From positions 14,682 to 78,681 of the forward strand of contig NZ_JAKJHX010000006.1 in the NCBI RefSeq assembly GCF_021648855.1: a stretch of 64,000 nucleotides of DNA, given 5' to 3'. This document shows, piece after piece, positions 7,397 through 17,400 of the stretch (position 1 is its first letter; every line of letters starts with the position of its first letter). This DNA comes from Tychonema litorale BBK16 (GTDB lineage: Bacteria > Cyanobacteriota > Cyanobacteriia > Cyanobacteriales > Microcoleaceae). The translations under genes and the position numbers were made by a program. The notes under the pieces are model-generated. The model had not been told where the DNA came from. It made no database searches and saw nothing but the letters and a program-made list of their open reading frames with translations.

Positions 7397-10300
7397 CTAT
7401 CTCAAAGTATGTTGAATTCGCTCTAACAATTGGGCAGCCGACAGAGAAGAAGGCAAAATTTTAGCAGATACTTCTTGCAACATAAAGTTGATCGCCTCCG
7501 ATTCCGAAGTTGCGACAGACCGATAATCCAACACTAAAATAGGCGGTTTTTCGGTCATTTGTCGCAGATTAGATAGTGCTTGCAACATAGCGGATGATTC
7601 TGAGGGCGCATCTCGCAAGCAAAGCAAAACCAAGTCAACGCTTTGAGATTGCAACTGCTGCAAAACTTCCTTCCAACGGAGACCAATTGTTCCTCGAAAA
7701 CCTGCGGTTTGGATGTACTGAATCAAAGCTTGAAAGTTGGGTAGAAAAAACTCAGAGCTGGGAATGGGAAACTCGATATTTGTCGATCGACAATCGCAAT
7801 GTTGCACTTCATCTGTATCCCTATTTTCCTCAGCAGTTCCAGCTAAGTCAGATAAAGTCGAAATGTCGGCAAATAAAATGCTGGGCTTCCAACTCATACC
7901 AGCAGCTACTTGAATAACTTGCCACAAAGCAGGTGCTACTAGAGGAGTGTCGGAAGTGACGTTACCGTTCGCCAAACACGGAAATACTGACAGTCCCTTG
8001 ACTTGATTGGCTAGTTGTGTAGTTGTGGGGTCTAAAGTTACCAAAGGGAGAGAACTCAAACTCCGAGACAGACTTAACTGTTTGATAAAAGCTGAGGGGC
8101 TTTCTAGTTGATTTGTACCGTCTAAGACGATGACATCGGGACACCAGATGCGGGCGACAAGTTCTGCCTGACCGAGGTCATCGGCTTCTAAGACCCGGCA
8201 ATAGTTATGGTTCAGTAATAAAGATGAACCTTGGGAGGAACTGTTTTGCGGGCTGAGCCACAAAATAGTCAAAGAACTTCTCACATTGCGCGCATTGGTG
8301 TCGCGACCGATTAAATCGCCCAGTAGTATTCTCAAAGCGGGTTCTGTGACGGGTAAGCTTAAGAAGCCTTCGGCTCGGTTGACTGAGGCTCGTTCTTTTT
8401 CACCTCTGGTGGCGGTGACGATCGCAGGTATCGATCGAGTATCTGGGTCGCTTTTGAGCAGTGTCAGCACGTCCCAGCCCGACAGCAGTGGCAGTAGCGG
8501 GTTGAGGAAAATCACTTCTGGACTGAACCTGCGGGCTTTTTCTAGTGCTTCGGTGCCGGAACGGGCGACGATTACTTGATAGCCTAAACCTGTGAGGACG
8601 TTGGTTAAATTTTCGATATATTTCGGAACTGCTTCGACGATTAATACTAGGCGAGATCGAGAACCCGCGATCGGATACTGATATTTTGGTTTGAATAATT
8701 CTGGATCTAGGGCTGTAGATTCTGCTGATTCTTCCGTACTGTTTCCTGGAGGATTTGGTGGCAAGAGCAAGGTAAATTGAGAGCCTTGACCTTCTGAGGA
8801 AATAAACGAAACGTCTCCGCCGTGAAGTCTAGCTAAACGTTGAGTCAGTACCAGCCCCAGTCCGGTTCCTTGAAATCGGCGAGTCAGGGGGCTTTCTAAC
8901 TGTTGGAATTTTTGAAATATCAAGTGTTGTTTGTCTGCGGGAATTCCGATACCCGTGTCCCAAACGGTGAATGCAATCCAGCCTTCCCAAATATTCACTT
9001 TCAAGCCAATTTTGCCGCCTATTTCTGTAAATTTTAAGGCGTTGGATAAAAGGTTGACGAGCATTTGTCGCAACCGCAGTTCGTCGGCAATTAAGTGGCT
9101 TAGTCCTGGTTCAATTTCTAGTGTAAATTCGGTTTCGATGGCGGATTCGCCCGCAGGGTTTGTGGTAGTTACCTCCGATTTTAGTGTGGATTTTTCTTCT
9201 TGTTTTTGAAGTAGTTGAGCTTGTTCAAAGGCTCTGTTGCAGGCGCTGGTAATTTCTACGGGTTCAAGGTTTAGTTCTAGTTGCCCGGTTTCCATCCTGG
9301 TCAAGTCTAAAATATCGTTAACTATTGTCATTAAGTGTCGCCCGCTTTTATGGATTAGTTTGGCGTAGCGAGTTTGACGATCGTTGAGTTCTCCGATTAA
9401 TTTATCTTTGAGGAGGCTGGATAAACCGAGGACTGCGGTGAGGGGGGTTTTTAGTTCGTGGCTGATACAGGACAAAAATTCGTCTTTGAGTCGATTGAGA
9501 TGGATTAAGTCTGCATTTTTTGCTGCTAGTTCTTTGGCGACTAAATGTTCTTCGGTGACATCTTGTCCCATTACTAAAATCAGGTTGTCGGAGAGTGGCT
9601 GTTTGACAAATTGCCAGATTCGTTCTTGACCTTTTTGGACGGGACAGTCACAAATGTAGGTGTCTGGTTTGCCTGCGATTGGACACCAAGCTGGGCCCTT
9701 TAAGGTGGATGGGGAGGCGGCGGCGTACAGGGGTAGGGGACAACTGGCTGCGGTGGAGTCGCGATCGCCCGATCGCGCTACTCCCACTAAGCTTCTGAAT
9801 TCTTGGGTGACGGCTAAATTTGGCGCGCTCTTATATTCGGTTGGCTCCTTGCTTGGTTTATGGGAAGGTGGCCGATGGGGATTGACTGCTGGTTCTGGGA
9901 CTGGTTCGGGGCCGGCTCCGAGTAAGATTCGCCATGCTGCGTTTTGACTGACTATTTGTCCGGTGGGGGTTTGCAATCTCAGGGGTAGGGGCAGTTGTTC
10001 TAGGAGTTGAACCAGGGAATCGAGGTTTTCTGAGGGTTTTAGTCCTGCTTCTAGAAAGCGTAATTGAGCGTCTAGGGCAGTGGCAATGACGGATTGTGCC
10101 GGTACCTGTCCAAGTTCTCTGGCTGCTGTTTGTTGAGCTTTTAGGCTGTATTCTGAGGCTGTGGAGTGTTTGATGGAGTTGCTGTTTAGGGCTGCGAATT
10201 GCATCAGGCTCATAATGTTGAGCAGTCCCAAAAATTGGTCTTCGGAATTGGTCAGGGCGATCGGGCGATCGAAATATTTGCCCTCGGTTTCGCCTCCCTC

Positions 10301-10618
10301 TCCTGGGGTATGAAGTTCTGCTGTTTGCAGATATTGCCAAAATTCGGTCACGCTCAAATCTCCCGATATTGTTCTCAGGGGTGCGATCGCGATCGGGTTC
10401 TCTGACAGGGGTTGTTGCCATTTGCCGTCTCTGTCTGCCAGTGGCATGAGGCTGCGGAGGTAAACTAATCCTAGGGGCTGTAGCTGTTCGTTGACTACTA
10501 CGATGCGATCGCAGTTTCCCTGACTGAAAATTGACCGCAGTGTTTTGAGCTGAGCTGTCGGTCGGCACAGTGACACTGGTTCGATAAAATTTTGGAGACT
10601 GGGGCGAGTTTGTGGCAT
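7397..10618 (-). CDS. CBS-PAS hybrid histidine kinase with three receiver-like domains, divergent from kaiA
   Basis: A cytosolic 1073-residue kinase. A CBS pair occupies about residues 15-140 and a PAS-like segment with a cysteine-containing insert 205-355. The HisKA domain has His387 in SHELKTPL. The ATPase domain has NLLSNALKF (about 522-530), DTGIGIP and GTGLGL. Three receiver-like domains follow. The first (about 656-772) has Asn706 where the phospho-acceptor Asp should be, and the acidic pair is also lost. The second (about 782-890) keeps Asp833 in IVLDG but little else. The third (about 912-1073) has Cys1000 at that place. Most of the output half therefore looks non-phosphorylatable and may work through binding. 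It faces kaiA across 310 bases, suggesting a clock input or output role by position only. Confidence 0.85.
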   Translation of the reverse strand: MPQTRPSLQNFIEPVSLCRPTAQLKTLRSIFSQGNCDRIVVVNEQLQPLGLVYLRSLMPLADRDGKWQQPLSENPIAIAPLRTISGDLSVTEFWQYLQTAELHTPGEGGETEGKYFDRPIALTNSEDQFLGLLNIMSLMQFAALNSNSIKHSTASEYSLKAQQTAARELGQVPAQSVIATALDAQLRFLEAGLKPSENLDSLVQLLEQLPLPLRLQTPTGQIVSQNAAWRILLGAGPEPVPEPAVNPHRPPSHKPSKEPTEYKSAPNLAVTQEFRSLVGVARSGDRDSTAASCPLPLYAAASPSTLKGPAWCPIAGKPDTYICDCPVQKGQERIWQFVKQPLSDNLILVMGQDVTEEHLVAKELAAKNADLIHLNRLKDEFLSCISHELKTPLTAVLGLSSLLKDKLIGELNDRQTRYAKLIHKSGRHLMTIVNDILDLTRMETGQLELNLEPVEITSACNRAFEQAQLLQKQEEKSTLKSEVTTTNPAGESAIETEFTLEIEPGLSHLIADELRLRQMLVNLLSNALKFTEIGGKIGLKVNIWEGWIAFTVWDTGIGIPADKQHLIFQKFQQLESPLTRRFQGTGLGLVLTQRLARLHGGDVSFISSEGQGSQFTLLLPPNPPGNSTEESAESTALDPELFKPKYQYPIAGSRSRLVLIVEAVPKYIENLTNVLTGLGYQVIVARSGTEALEKARRFSPEVIFLNPLLPLLSGWDVLTLLKSDPDTRSIPAIVTATRGEKERASVNRAEGFLSLPVTEPALRILLGDLIGRDTNARNVRSSLTILWLSPQNSSSQGSSLLLNHNYCRVLEADDLGQAELVARIWCPDVIVLDGTNQLESPSAFIKQLSLSRSLSSLPLVTLDPTTTQLANQVKGLSVFPCLANGNVTSDTPLVAPALWQVIQVAAGMSWKPSILFADISTLSDLAGTAEENRDTDEVQHCDCRSTNIEFPIPSSEFFLPNFQALIQYIQTAGFRGTIGLRWKEVLQQLQSQSVDLVLLCLRDAPSESSAMLQALSNLRQMTEKPPILVLDYRSVATSESEAINFMLQEVSAKILPSSLSAAQLLERIQHTLR

Positions 10619-10867
10619 AACGAACCTGAGAATCAGCTCCCCTGAGCAGTAATATTTTTGAGACCCAATATAGCTGCCGATTTTTAGATCTCATTTGTTT
10701 TATATCAGCCGGCGCGAGACCTCGGAGCTGGATTGATCCCCGTGCGTTCGATACCAGTGCCTGATTTGAGGTCACTAGCACTTATTTTAAGGCTTAAGCT
10801 TAATTGCAGAAATCAGCCTGGAGGTATTTGACCTTGTAGCAAAGGATTACTGTTCAATTAACCTTCT

Positions 10868-10883
10868 GTGACAAGGTTGTCAC
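10868..10883. promoter_or_regulatory. Inverted repeat in the kaiA upstream region
   Basis: GTGACAA-GG-TTGTCAC is a perfect 7-2-7 inverted repeat 55-70 bases before the possible kaiA transcription start region. A TAAAAT box at 10918-10923 with TG at 10915-10916 looks like an extended -10 element. The rest of the 310-base divergent spacer (10619-10928) shows no other clear element. Operator function is inferred from symmetry and position. Confidence 0.4.
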
Positions 10884-10928
10884 TAATTTTGCAGTTAAGA
10901 TTGGTTACAATGATTGTTAAAATGTTAA

Positions 10929-11936
10929 GTGTTTGTAAAGGAGATATCAACTCTGAGCGATCCAACATTTTCGGGCAACTTAGCTGTTTCCCCTACACCT
11001 TTGCTTCCCCAACTGTCTATATGTATTTTTGTCAAGTCTGAGGAACTAGCAGCCTCTGCGATCGAGCTTTTGGGGGGCGGACGCTATACTTTGATGCAGG
11101 TTAGGTCGGCGATCGAGTTTTTTGAATACCTGAAGCACAATTACCACCTAGACTGTTTGGTTTTTGAAGTAGATGGGGATCTGCGATCGCTCACTGGTAA
11201 GCTGCAAGAACGATCGATCTTTTTACCGGCTGTGATTTTTTCAACAAAACCGGGAGATGATGGAATACCAGAACAGTCATCTTCATCGGGTTTTGAAACT
11301 AGGGCTGGTACGTGGCAGAAAAGTGAAGAGCAAAGTTGCTCTTTTTTTTACCATCCTGCTGAGGTGCAACTGCCAATTGCTCGATCGGGCGAAATTGTTG
11401 CTAGTATCGATCGGGCGATCACCCAATTTCTGAAACTTTCGACTCCGGTTCCTTTTGATGACCAATCCGCCAACGTTTGTGCAACAGCACAACTGACTGC
11501 TCAAAGTTTGCTTCAGCGACAGCAGCGCCGACTTTCTGAAAAATTGCGGGAGCGATTAGGATACTTAGGTGTGTATTATAAGAGAAATTCCCAGAATTTT
11601 TTGCGTAATCTGTCTCCCCAAGAAAAGACAAAATTTTTGGAGCAATTAAAGTTAATTTATCGAAAAATTGTTTTGAATTATTTTTCTGAAGATACTGCGG
11701 TAAATAATCAAATAGATGAATTTGTGAATTTAGCTTTTTTTGCCGATGTTCCTGTGACTCAAGTTGTGGAAATTCACATGGAATTAATGGACGAGTTCGC
11801 CAAACAACTAAAATTAGAAGGGCGTAGCGAAGAAATATTGCTGGATTACCGTTTGACTCTAATCGACGCGATCGCTCATTTGTGCGAAATGTACAGGCGA
11901 TCGATTCCCAAAGACACATCGGAAGGTAGAAGGTAA
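10929..11936 (+). CDS. kaiA: Circadian clock protein KaiA
   Basis: KaiA binds the KaiC C-terminal tails and stimulates KaiC autophosphorylation during the subjective day. The N-terminal pseudo-receiver (LSICIFVKSEELAAS onward to about residue 185) lacks the phospho-Asp, as is normal for KaiA. The C-terminal helical dimer and KaiC-binding domain begins at RERLGYLGVYYKR (about 210) and runs through LRNLSPQEKTKFL, VNLAFFADVPVTQVVEIHMELMD and LLDYRLTLIDAIAHLCEMYRR. It is longer (up to 335 residues) than S. elongatus KaiA (284). The start is uncertain. GTG at 10929 has no ribosome binding site; a good AAGGAG at 10938-10943 precedes a CTG at 10953; a TTG at 11001 would give the short N-terminus seen in S. 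elongatus. Confidence 0.95.
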   Translation: MFVKEISTLSDPTFSGNLAVSPTPLLPQLSICIFVKSEELAASAIELLGGGRYTLMQVRSAIEFFEYLKHNYHLDCLVFEVDGDLRSLTGKLQERSIFLPAVIFSTKPGDDGIPEQSSSSGFETRAGTWQKSEEQSCSFFYHPAEVQLPIARSGEIVASIDRAITQFLKLSTPVPFDDQSANVCATAQLTAQSLLQRQQRRLSEKLRERLGYLGVYYKRNSQNFLRNLSPQEKTKFLEQLKLIYRKIVLNYFSEDTAVNNQIDEFVNLAFFADVPVTQVVEIHMELMDEFAKQLKLEGRSEEILLDYRLTLIDAIAHLCEMYRRSIPKDTSEGRR

Positions 11937-12041
11937 AATCAGGCTAAAATTATTATAAAATACCAAAGAAAAGGGGATTTAAGACAAATAACAACTACAA
12001 CTAAAATGTGACAACTAACACTCAACGTTTAACAAAAGTTC

Positions 12042-12356
12042 ATGAGTCCTCTGAAGAAAACCTACGTTCTGAAGCTTTACGTTGCGGGGAATACTCCCAA
12101 CTCAGTGCGAGCTTTAAAAACCCTTAAGGATATCCTCGAACAAGAGTTCCAAGGAGTCTACGCGCTGAAAGTGATAGATGTGCTCAAAAATCCTCAACTA
12201 GCAGAAGAGGATAAAATTTTGGCAACTCCTACCCTGGCAAAAATCCTGCCACCTCCGGTGCGAAAAATTATTGGTGATTTGTCCGATCGGGAAAAAGTTC
12301 TGATAGGATTAGATTTGCTCTATGAAGAACTTCGCGAAGAAGACATGAATTCATAA
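12042..12356 (+). CDS. kaiB: Circadian clock protein KaiB
   Basis: KaiB is the fold-switching thioredoxin-like clock protein. It binds the CI ring of phosphorylated KaiC, traps KaiA, and recruits SasA and CikA. The 104 residues match the family, with the conserved [18 protein letters not shown] start, the central [23 protein letters not shown] and the typical [19 protein letters not shown]. The acidic C-terminus (EELREED) is present. It lies 105 bases after kaiA and 124 bases before kaiC in the standard kaiABC order. No strong Shine-Dalgarno sequence precedes the ATG at 12042. Confidence 0.98.
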   Translation: MSPLKKTYVLKLYVAGNTPNSVRALKTLKDILEQEFQGVYALKVIDVLKNPQLAEEDKILATPTLAKILPPPVRKIIGDLSDREKVLIGLDLLYEELREEDMNS

Positions 12357-12480
12357 GATGACAGTCATTAGCCAGCAGTCATTAGTATGGAGCGGTAGTA
12401 CAAGCTAAACACTGAGTACAAATGCTTCTGCGGTTAATGACTGAAAATTTAAAAAAAACAGACAATTGATAAAAATCCAC

Positions 12481-14043
12481 ATGAATGAAATTAGTCAAAC
12501 GGTGCAACCTGAAGGATTGGTAACGGCTGGAGTTCAAAAAATCCGCACAATGATTGAAGGCTTCGATGACATCAGTCACGGCGGAATGCCGATCGGCAGA
12601 ACAACCCTAGTCAGCGGCACGTCAGGAACAGGAAAAACCTTATTTGCTGTACAATTTCTTTACAACGGAATCACCAACTTTGACGAAGCAGGAGTTTTTG
12701 TAACTTTTGAAGAATCTCCCACAGATATTATTAAAAATGCCTACAGTTTTGGCTGGGATTTGACCAAGTTTATCGATGAAGGCAAGCTATTTATTTTAGA
12801 TGCTTCCCCCGATCCAGAAGGTCAGGATATCGTGGGAAACTTCGATTTATCTGCCTTGATAGAACGCATTCAATATGCCATTCGTAAGTACAAAGCTAAG
12901 CGGGTTTCCATTGATTCGGTGACAGCAGTATTTCAGCAATACGATGCTGCATCAGTGGTGCGACGAGAGATTTTTCGTTTAGTGGCGCGCCTCAAACAAG
13001 TAGGGGCAACTACAGTTATGACTACCGAACGGGTGGAAGAATACGGCCCAGTGGCCCGGTTTGGAGTGGAGGAGTTTGTGTCAGACAACGTGGTGATTGT
13101 TCGCAACGTTTTGGAAGGAGAACGCCGTCGCCGGACAATGGAAATTCTGAAGTTGCGGGGAACCACTCACATGAAGGGTGAGTATCCTTTTACAATTACT
13201 AATGATGGGATTAATATTTTTCCATTGGGGGCGATGCGATTGACTCAAAAATCTTCCAATGTTCGGGTTTCTTCCGGCGACAAAACTCTCGATGAAATGT
13301 GCGGCGGTGGTTTCTTTAAAGACTCGATTATTTTGGCTACGGGTGCGACGGGAACTGGCAAAACGCTGTTGGTCAGCAAATTTTTGGAGAATGCTTGCAA
13401 AAATGGCGATCGGGCCCTGCTGTTTGCCTATGAAGAGTCACGCGCGCAGTTGTTCCGCAATGCTTCTTCTTGGGGCATTGACTTTGAGGAGATGGAACAT
13501 AAAGGTTTGTTAAAAATTCTCTGTAATTACCCAGAATCTGCTGGTTTGGAAGACCATTTGCAAAACATCAAATCGGAAATTGCTGATTACAAACCGTCTC
13601 GAATTGCGATCGATTCTCTGTCAGCTTTAGAACGAGGAGTTAGCAATAATTCATTCCGGCAATTTGTGATCGGGCTGACTGCTTTCGCCAAGCAAGAGGA
13701 AATTACAGGCTTTTTCACAAATACAAGCGACCAGTTTATGGGTTCTAATTCGATTACGGATTCCCATATTTCTACGATTACTGACACAATAATCATGCTT
13801 CAGTATGTAGAAATTCGAGGGGAAATGTCGCGGGCAATTAATGTGTTCAAGATGCGCGGTTCTTGGCACGACAAGGGAATTCGGGAATACACTATTACTG
13901 ATCATGGGCCAGTAATTCGGGATTCTTTCCGCAGTTACGAACGGATTATCAGCGGTTCTCCGACTCGGATTGCGATTAATGAGAAGAGCGAATTATCGCG
14001 GATTCTTCAGGGTGTGCAAGGTCAAGACAATGATGATATTTAA
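12481..14043 (+). CDS. kaiC: Circadian clock protein KaiC
   Basis: KaiC is the hexameric ATPase, autokinase and autophosphatase at the core of the clock. With the ATG at 12481 the protein has 520 residues and numbering equal to S. elongatus KaiC: CI P-loop GTSGTGKT (46-53), CI catalytic Glu77/Glu78, CII P-loop GATGTGKT (288-295), CII Glu318, and phosphorylation sites Ser431/Thr432 with Thr426 alongside. This agreement decides the start over an in-frame TTG at 12466. The KaiA-binding C-terminal tail (about 485-520, ending GQDNDDI) is present. All residues for both ATPase activity and the phosphorylation cycle are intact. Confidence 0.98.
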   Translation: MNEISQTVQPEGLVTAGVQKIRTMIEGFDDISHGGMPIGRTTLVSGTSGTGKTLFAVQFLYNGITNFDEAGVFVTFEESPTDIIKNAYSFGWDLTKFIDEGKLFILDASPDPEGQDIVGNFDLSALIERIQYAIRKYKAKRVSIDSVTAVFQQYDAASVVRREIFRLVARLKQVGATTVMTTERVEEYGPVARFGVEEFVSDNVVIVRNVLEGERRRRTMEILKLRGTTHMKGEYPFTITNDGINIFPLGAMRLTQKSSNVRVSSGDKTLDEMCGGGFFKDSIILATGATGTGKTLLVSKFLENACKNGDRALLFAYEESRAQLFRNASSWGIDFEEMEHKGLLKILCNYPESAGLEDHLQNIKSEIADYKPSRIAIDSLSALERGVSNNSFRQFVIGLTAFAKQEEITGFFTNTSDQFMGSNSITDSHISTITDTIIMLQYVEIRGEMSRAINVFKMRGSWHDKGIREYTITDHGPVIRDSFRSYERIISGSPTRIAINEKSELSRILQGVQGQDNDDI

Positions 14044-14067
14044 TAGTTGGCTTTTTTGAATTAAGCC

Positions 14068-14396
14068 AGAAACCGGGTTTTTGCGAGAATATTTGATAAC
14101 AGCCAGAGACATGGGAAAAAACCCGGTTTCTACGGGTGGTGATGCGTAGGCCACGGAGGAGACGGCAATGCCGTGTCCCTACGATAATTTTGGGGTAGGG
14201 AAACGGCACTGCCGTGTCCTAATTTCTACTGGTGGTGATGCGTAGGCCCAGAAACCGGGTTTTTGCGAGAATATTTGATAACAGCCAGAGATATGGGAAA
14301 AACCCGGTTTCTACGGGTGCGTAGGCCACGGAGGACACGGCAATGCCGTTTCCCTACGATAATTTTGGGGTAGGGAAACGGCACTGCCGTCTCCTC
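14068..14396. repeat. Tandem duplication of a two-palindrome block
   Basis: The block is a palindrome with GAAACCGGGTTTTT / AAACCCGGTTTCT arms (14068-14131) plus a family A palindrome (14157-14220). It is repeated 182 bases later as 14250-14312 plus 14331-14396, with few differences (one short deletion near GGGTGGTGATGCG). It fills almost all of the 435-base gap between kaiC and the Roco gene. No promoter for the next gene can be separated from it. Confidence 0.9.
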
Positions 14397-14478
14397 TTTT
14401 GGGCCGTGTCCAGATTCTTTCCCCACCAAACAAAAAATCCTGTCACAATAAAATCAAGACTACGGGGAGACAAAAGAT

Positions 14479-17400
14479 ATGACGCGAGAAGAGTTGTTGC
14501 AGTTAATCGACAAAGCGGCTGATGAGGGCTCCACAGAATTGGATTTGGCGGGGTTGGGGTTGGAGGAATTGCCGCCGGAGATTGGCAAGTGCACGCAGCT
14601 TGAGACGTTGGTGTTGGCGAAATGGGATCAGGAGAAAAAAAAATCGATTGGGAATCAGCTAACTGAGTTTCCTGATGTTGTTCTTCAATTAACAAATTTA
14701 AAAATACTTAACTTATCTAACAATCAGATTACCGTCATCCCCGGTGCGATCGCCCAACTGTCGAATCTGACAAAGCTTTACCTCAGTAGCAATCAGATTA
14801 CGGTCATCCCCGATGCGATTGCTCAGTTATCCAATCTGACAGAACTTTACCTGGGTAACAATCAGATTACCGTCATCCCAGAGGCGATCGGGCAACTGTC
14901 TAATCTAACAGGGCTTTACCTGGGTAACAATCAGATTACCTTGATCCCAGATGCGATCGGGCAACTGTCCAATCTGACATGGCTTTTCCTCGATAACAAT
15001 CAGATTACCTCCATCCCAGATGCGATCGCCCAACTTTCTCAACTGACAACACTTAATCTCAGTGAAAATCAGATTCAGATAACGAAAATCCCAGATGCGA
15101 TCGCCCAACTCTCCAATCTGGCAGAGCTTGACCTCAGTGACAATCAGATCGCACAAATCCCAGATGCGTTAGCAAAGCTTTGCGAAGCACTCATCCAACT
15201 GCCAAATCTGACGAAACTTCTCCTTCGTAACAATCAGATCGCACAAGTCCCAGATGCGTTAGAAAAGCTTTACGAAGCGCTCGGCCAACTGCCAAATCTG
15301 ACAAGTCTTGACCTCAGTGATAATCAGATTGGCCAGATCCCAGATGCGCTCTGTCAATTGTTTAATCTGACAGAGCTTGTCCTCTATAACAATCAGATTA
15401 CTCAAATCCCAGATGCGATCGGACAACTATCGAAATTGACAGACCTTTTTCTCAATAGTAATCAGATTACCCAAATCCCAGAAATCCTTGGGCAACTGTC
15501 GAATCTGACACGGCTTTCCCTCAGTTGGAATCAGATTACTGAAATCCCAGAAATCCTCGGACAAGTGTCGAATCTGACACGGCTTCAAATCCGTAACAAT
15601 CAGATTACCCAAATCCCAGAAGTCATCGGCCAACTGTCACATCTGACATGGCTTGAACTCAGTGAAAATCAGATTACCTCCATCCCAGAAGCGATCGGCC
15701 AACTGTCCAATCTGACAGAGCTTCGCCTCACTAACAATCAGATTGAAAAGATTCCTGAATGCTTAGAAACACTCCCAAAACTTGAAAAACTCGACCTCCG
15801 CCGCAATCCCCTACCCATTTCTCCAGAAGTTCTAGGCCCGGCAAACCTCAGAGAAGATCCCGGTACTCCCGCCGCCATCTTCAACTACCTCCGCCAACTC
15901 CGCAGCGGCGAAGTCCTCCCCCTCAACGAAGCCAAAGTCCTCCTCGTCGGACAAGGAAGCGTCGGCAAAACCTCCCTCATCAACCGCCTCACCCACAACC
16001 AATACAACCCCAGCGAACCCCAAACCGACGGACTCAACATTACAAACTGGCAAATTACAGTCAACACCAAACCAGTCAAACTCAACGTCTGGGACTTCGG
16101 CGGACAAGAAATCTACCACGCCACCCACCAATTTTTCCTCACCAAACGCAGCCTCTACCTCCTCGTGTCCAACTGCCGCACCAGCGAAGACGAAAACCGC
16201 CTCGAATACTGGCTGAAACTGATCCAAAGCTTCGGCGACGCATCTCCCGTGATCCTCGTCGGCAACAAGTGCGACGAACAACCCCTGGATCTCAACCGCA
16301 AAGCCTTGCGCGACAAATATCCCAACATCAAAGCGATTATCGAAACATCCTGCCAAACCGGCACGGGAATCGACGAACTCCGCAGCGCCATCCACACCGA
16401 AATCTCCCAACTCAAGGAAGTCTACGATCTTTTGCCCCTAAGCTGGTTCCAAGTCAAGCAGCGCCTGGAAAACCTCGACAAAGACTTCATCAGCATCAGC
16501 GAATACGCCACCATCTGCGGCAAAGAAAATATCTGGGAAGAAACCGACAAAACCCAATTACTCGAACTGCTGCACAACCTGGGCATTGTCCTCAACTTCC
16601 GCGAACACCCCATCCTGCAATCCACCAACATCCTCAATCCCCACTGGGTGACTGAAGGCATCTACGCCCTCCTCAGCGACGACGCACTCAAAGTCAAAAC
16701 CAAAGGCATTCTCACCTACGACGACCTCAGCCGCATCCTCGATTCAACTAAATATCCCAGCCACCGTTACAACTGTCTCACCGAGTTGATGGGCGAATTT
16801 CAACTCTGCTTCCCCATCAGCCATTGCCATGTGCCGACTTTCCTCATCCCCGGCATTTTGCCGAAAGAAGAACCGGAAAACACCAAACTCGAAGGCGAAA
16901 CCCTGGAATTTCAATATCACTACCGCATCCTCCCCGACAGCATCCTCTCGCGTTTCATCGTCCTCATGCAACAGAAAATCCACAACTGCACCCACTGGCG
17001 CACGGGGGTAATGCTGGAGTACACCGAAGGCGCTGAGGTGTACAATATCGCCCGAATTAAATCTGACCCGGAAGATGAGAAAATCTCGATCGCGGTTAGC
17101 GGGCGGGAATCGACGCGGCGTTCTTTTCTCAGCATGATTCGGGATACGTTTACCAAAATCCACAATTCTTTTGCGAATCTGGAAATCAGTCAATGGGTGC
17201 CGGTTCCGGGTTATCCCGATGCCGATCCGCTGGATTACGAGGAGTTGCTAGGATTGGAGGAGATGGGCGAGACTAAGGTTCGGGTGGGGAAACTTAAAAA
17301 GAGTTGGGATTTGCGGCCGTTGTTGGATGGGTATGAGGCGATCGAACTTCGGCGCAGAAGGCAAATGGGCGATCGAGAAATGGGAAAATATTATGATGAC

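Noticed and set aside
9858-10781. 307-codon minus-strand frame over the N-terminal part of the CBS kinase
   Set aside because: It overlaps the kinase in another frame, is Arg/Ser/Thr/Pro-rich without motifs, and the kinase frame has clear domains.
12466-12480. Upstream TTG start for kaiC
   Set aside because: The ATG at 12481 puts Ser431/Thr432, Glu77/78 and Glu318 at exactly the known KaiC positions.
15832-16410. 192-codon minus-strand frame inside the Roco gene
   Set aside because: Antisense shadow of the conserved Roc GTPase domain with low-complexity Val/Glu/Phe composition.
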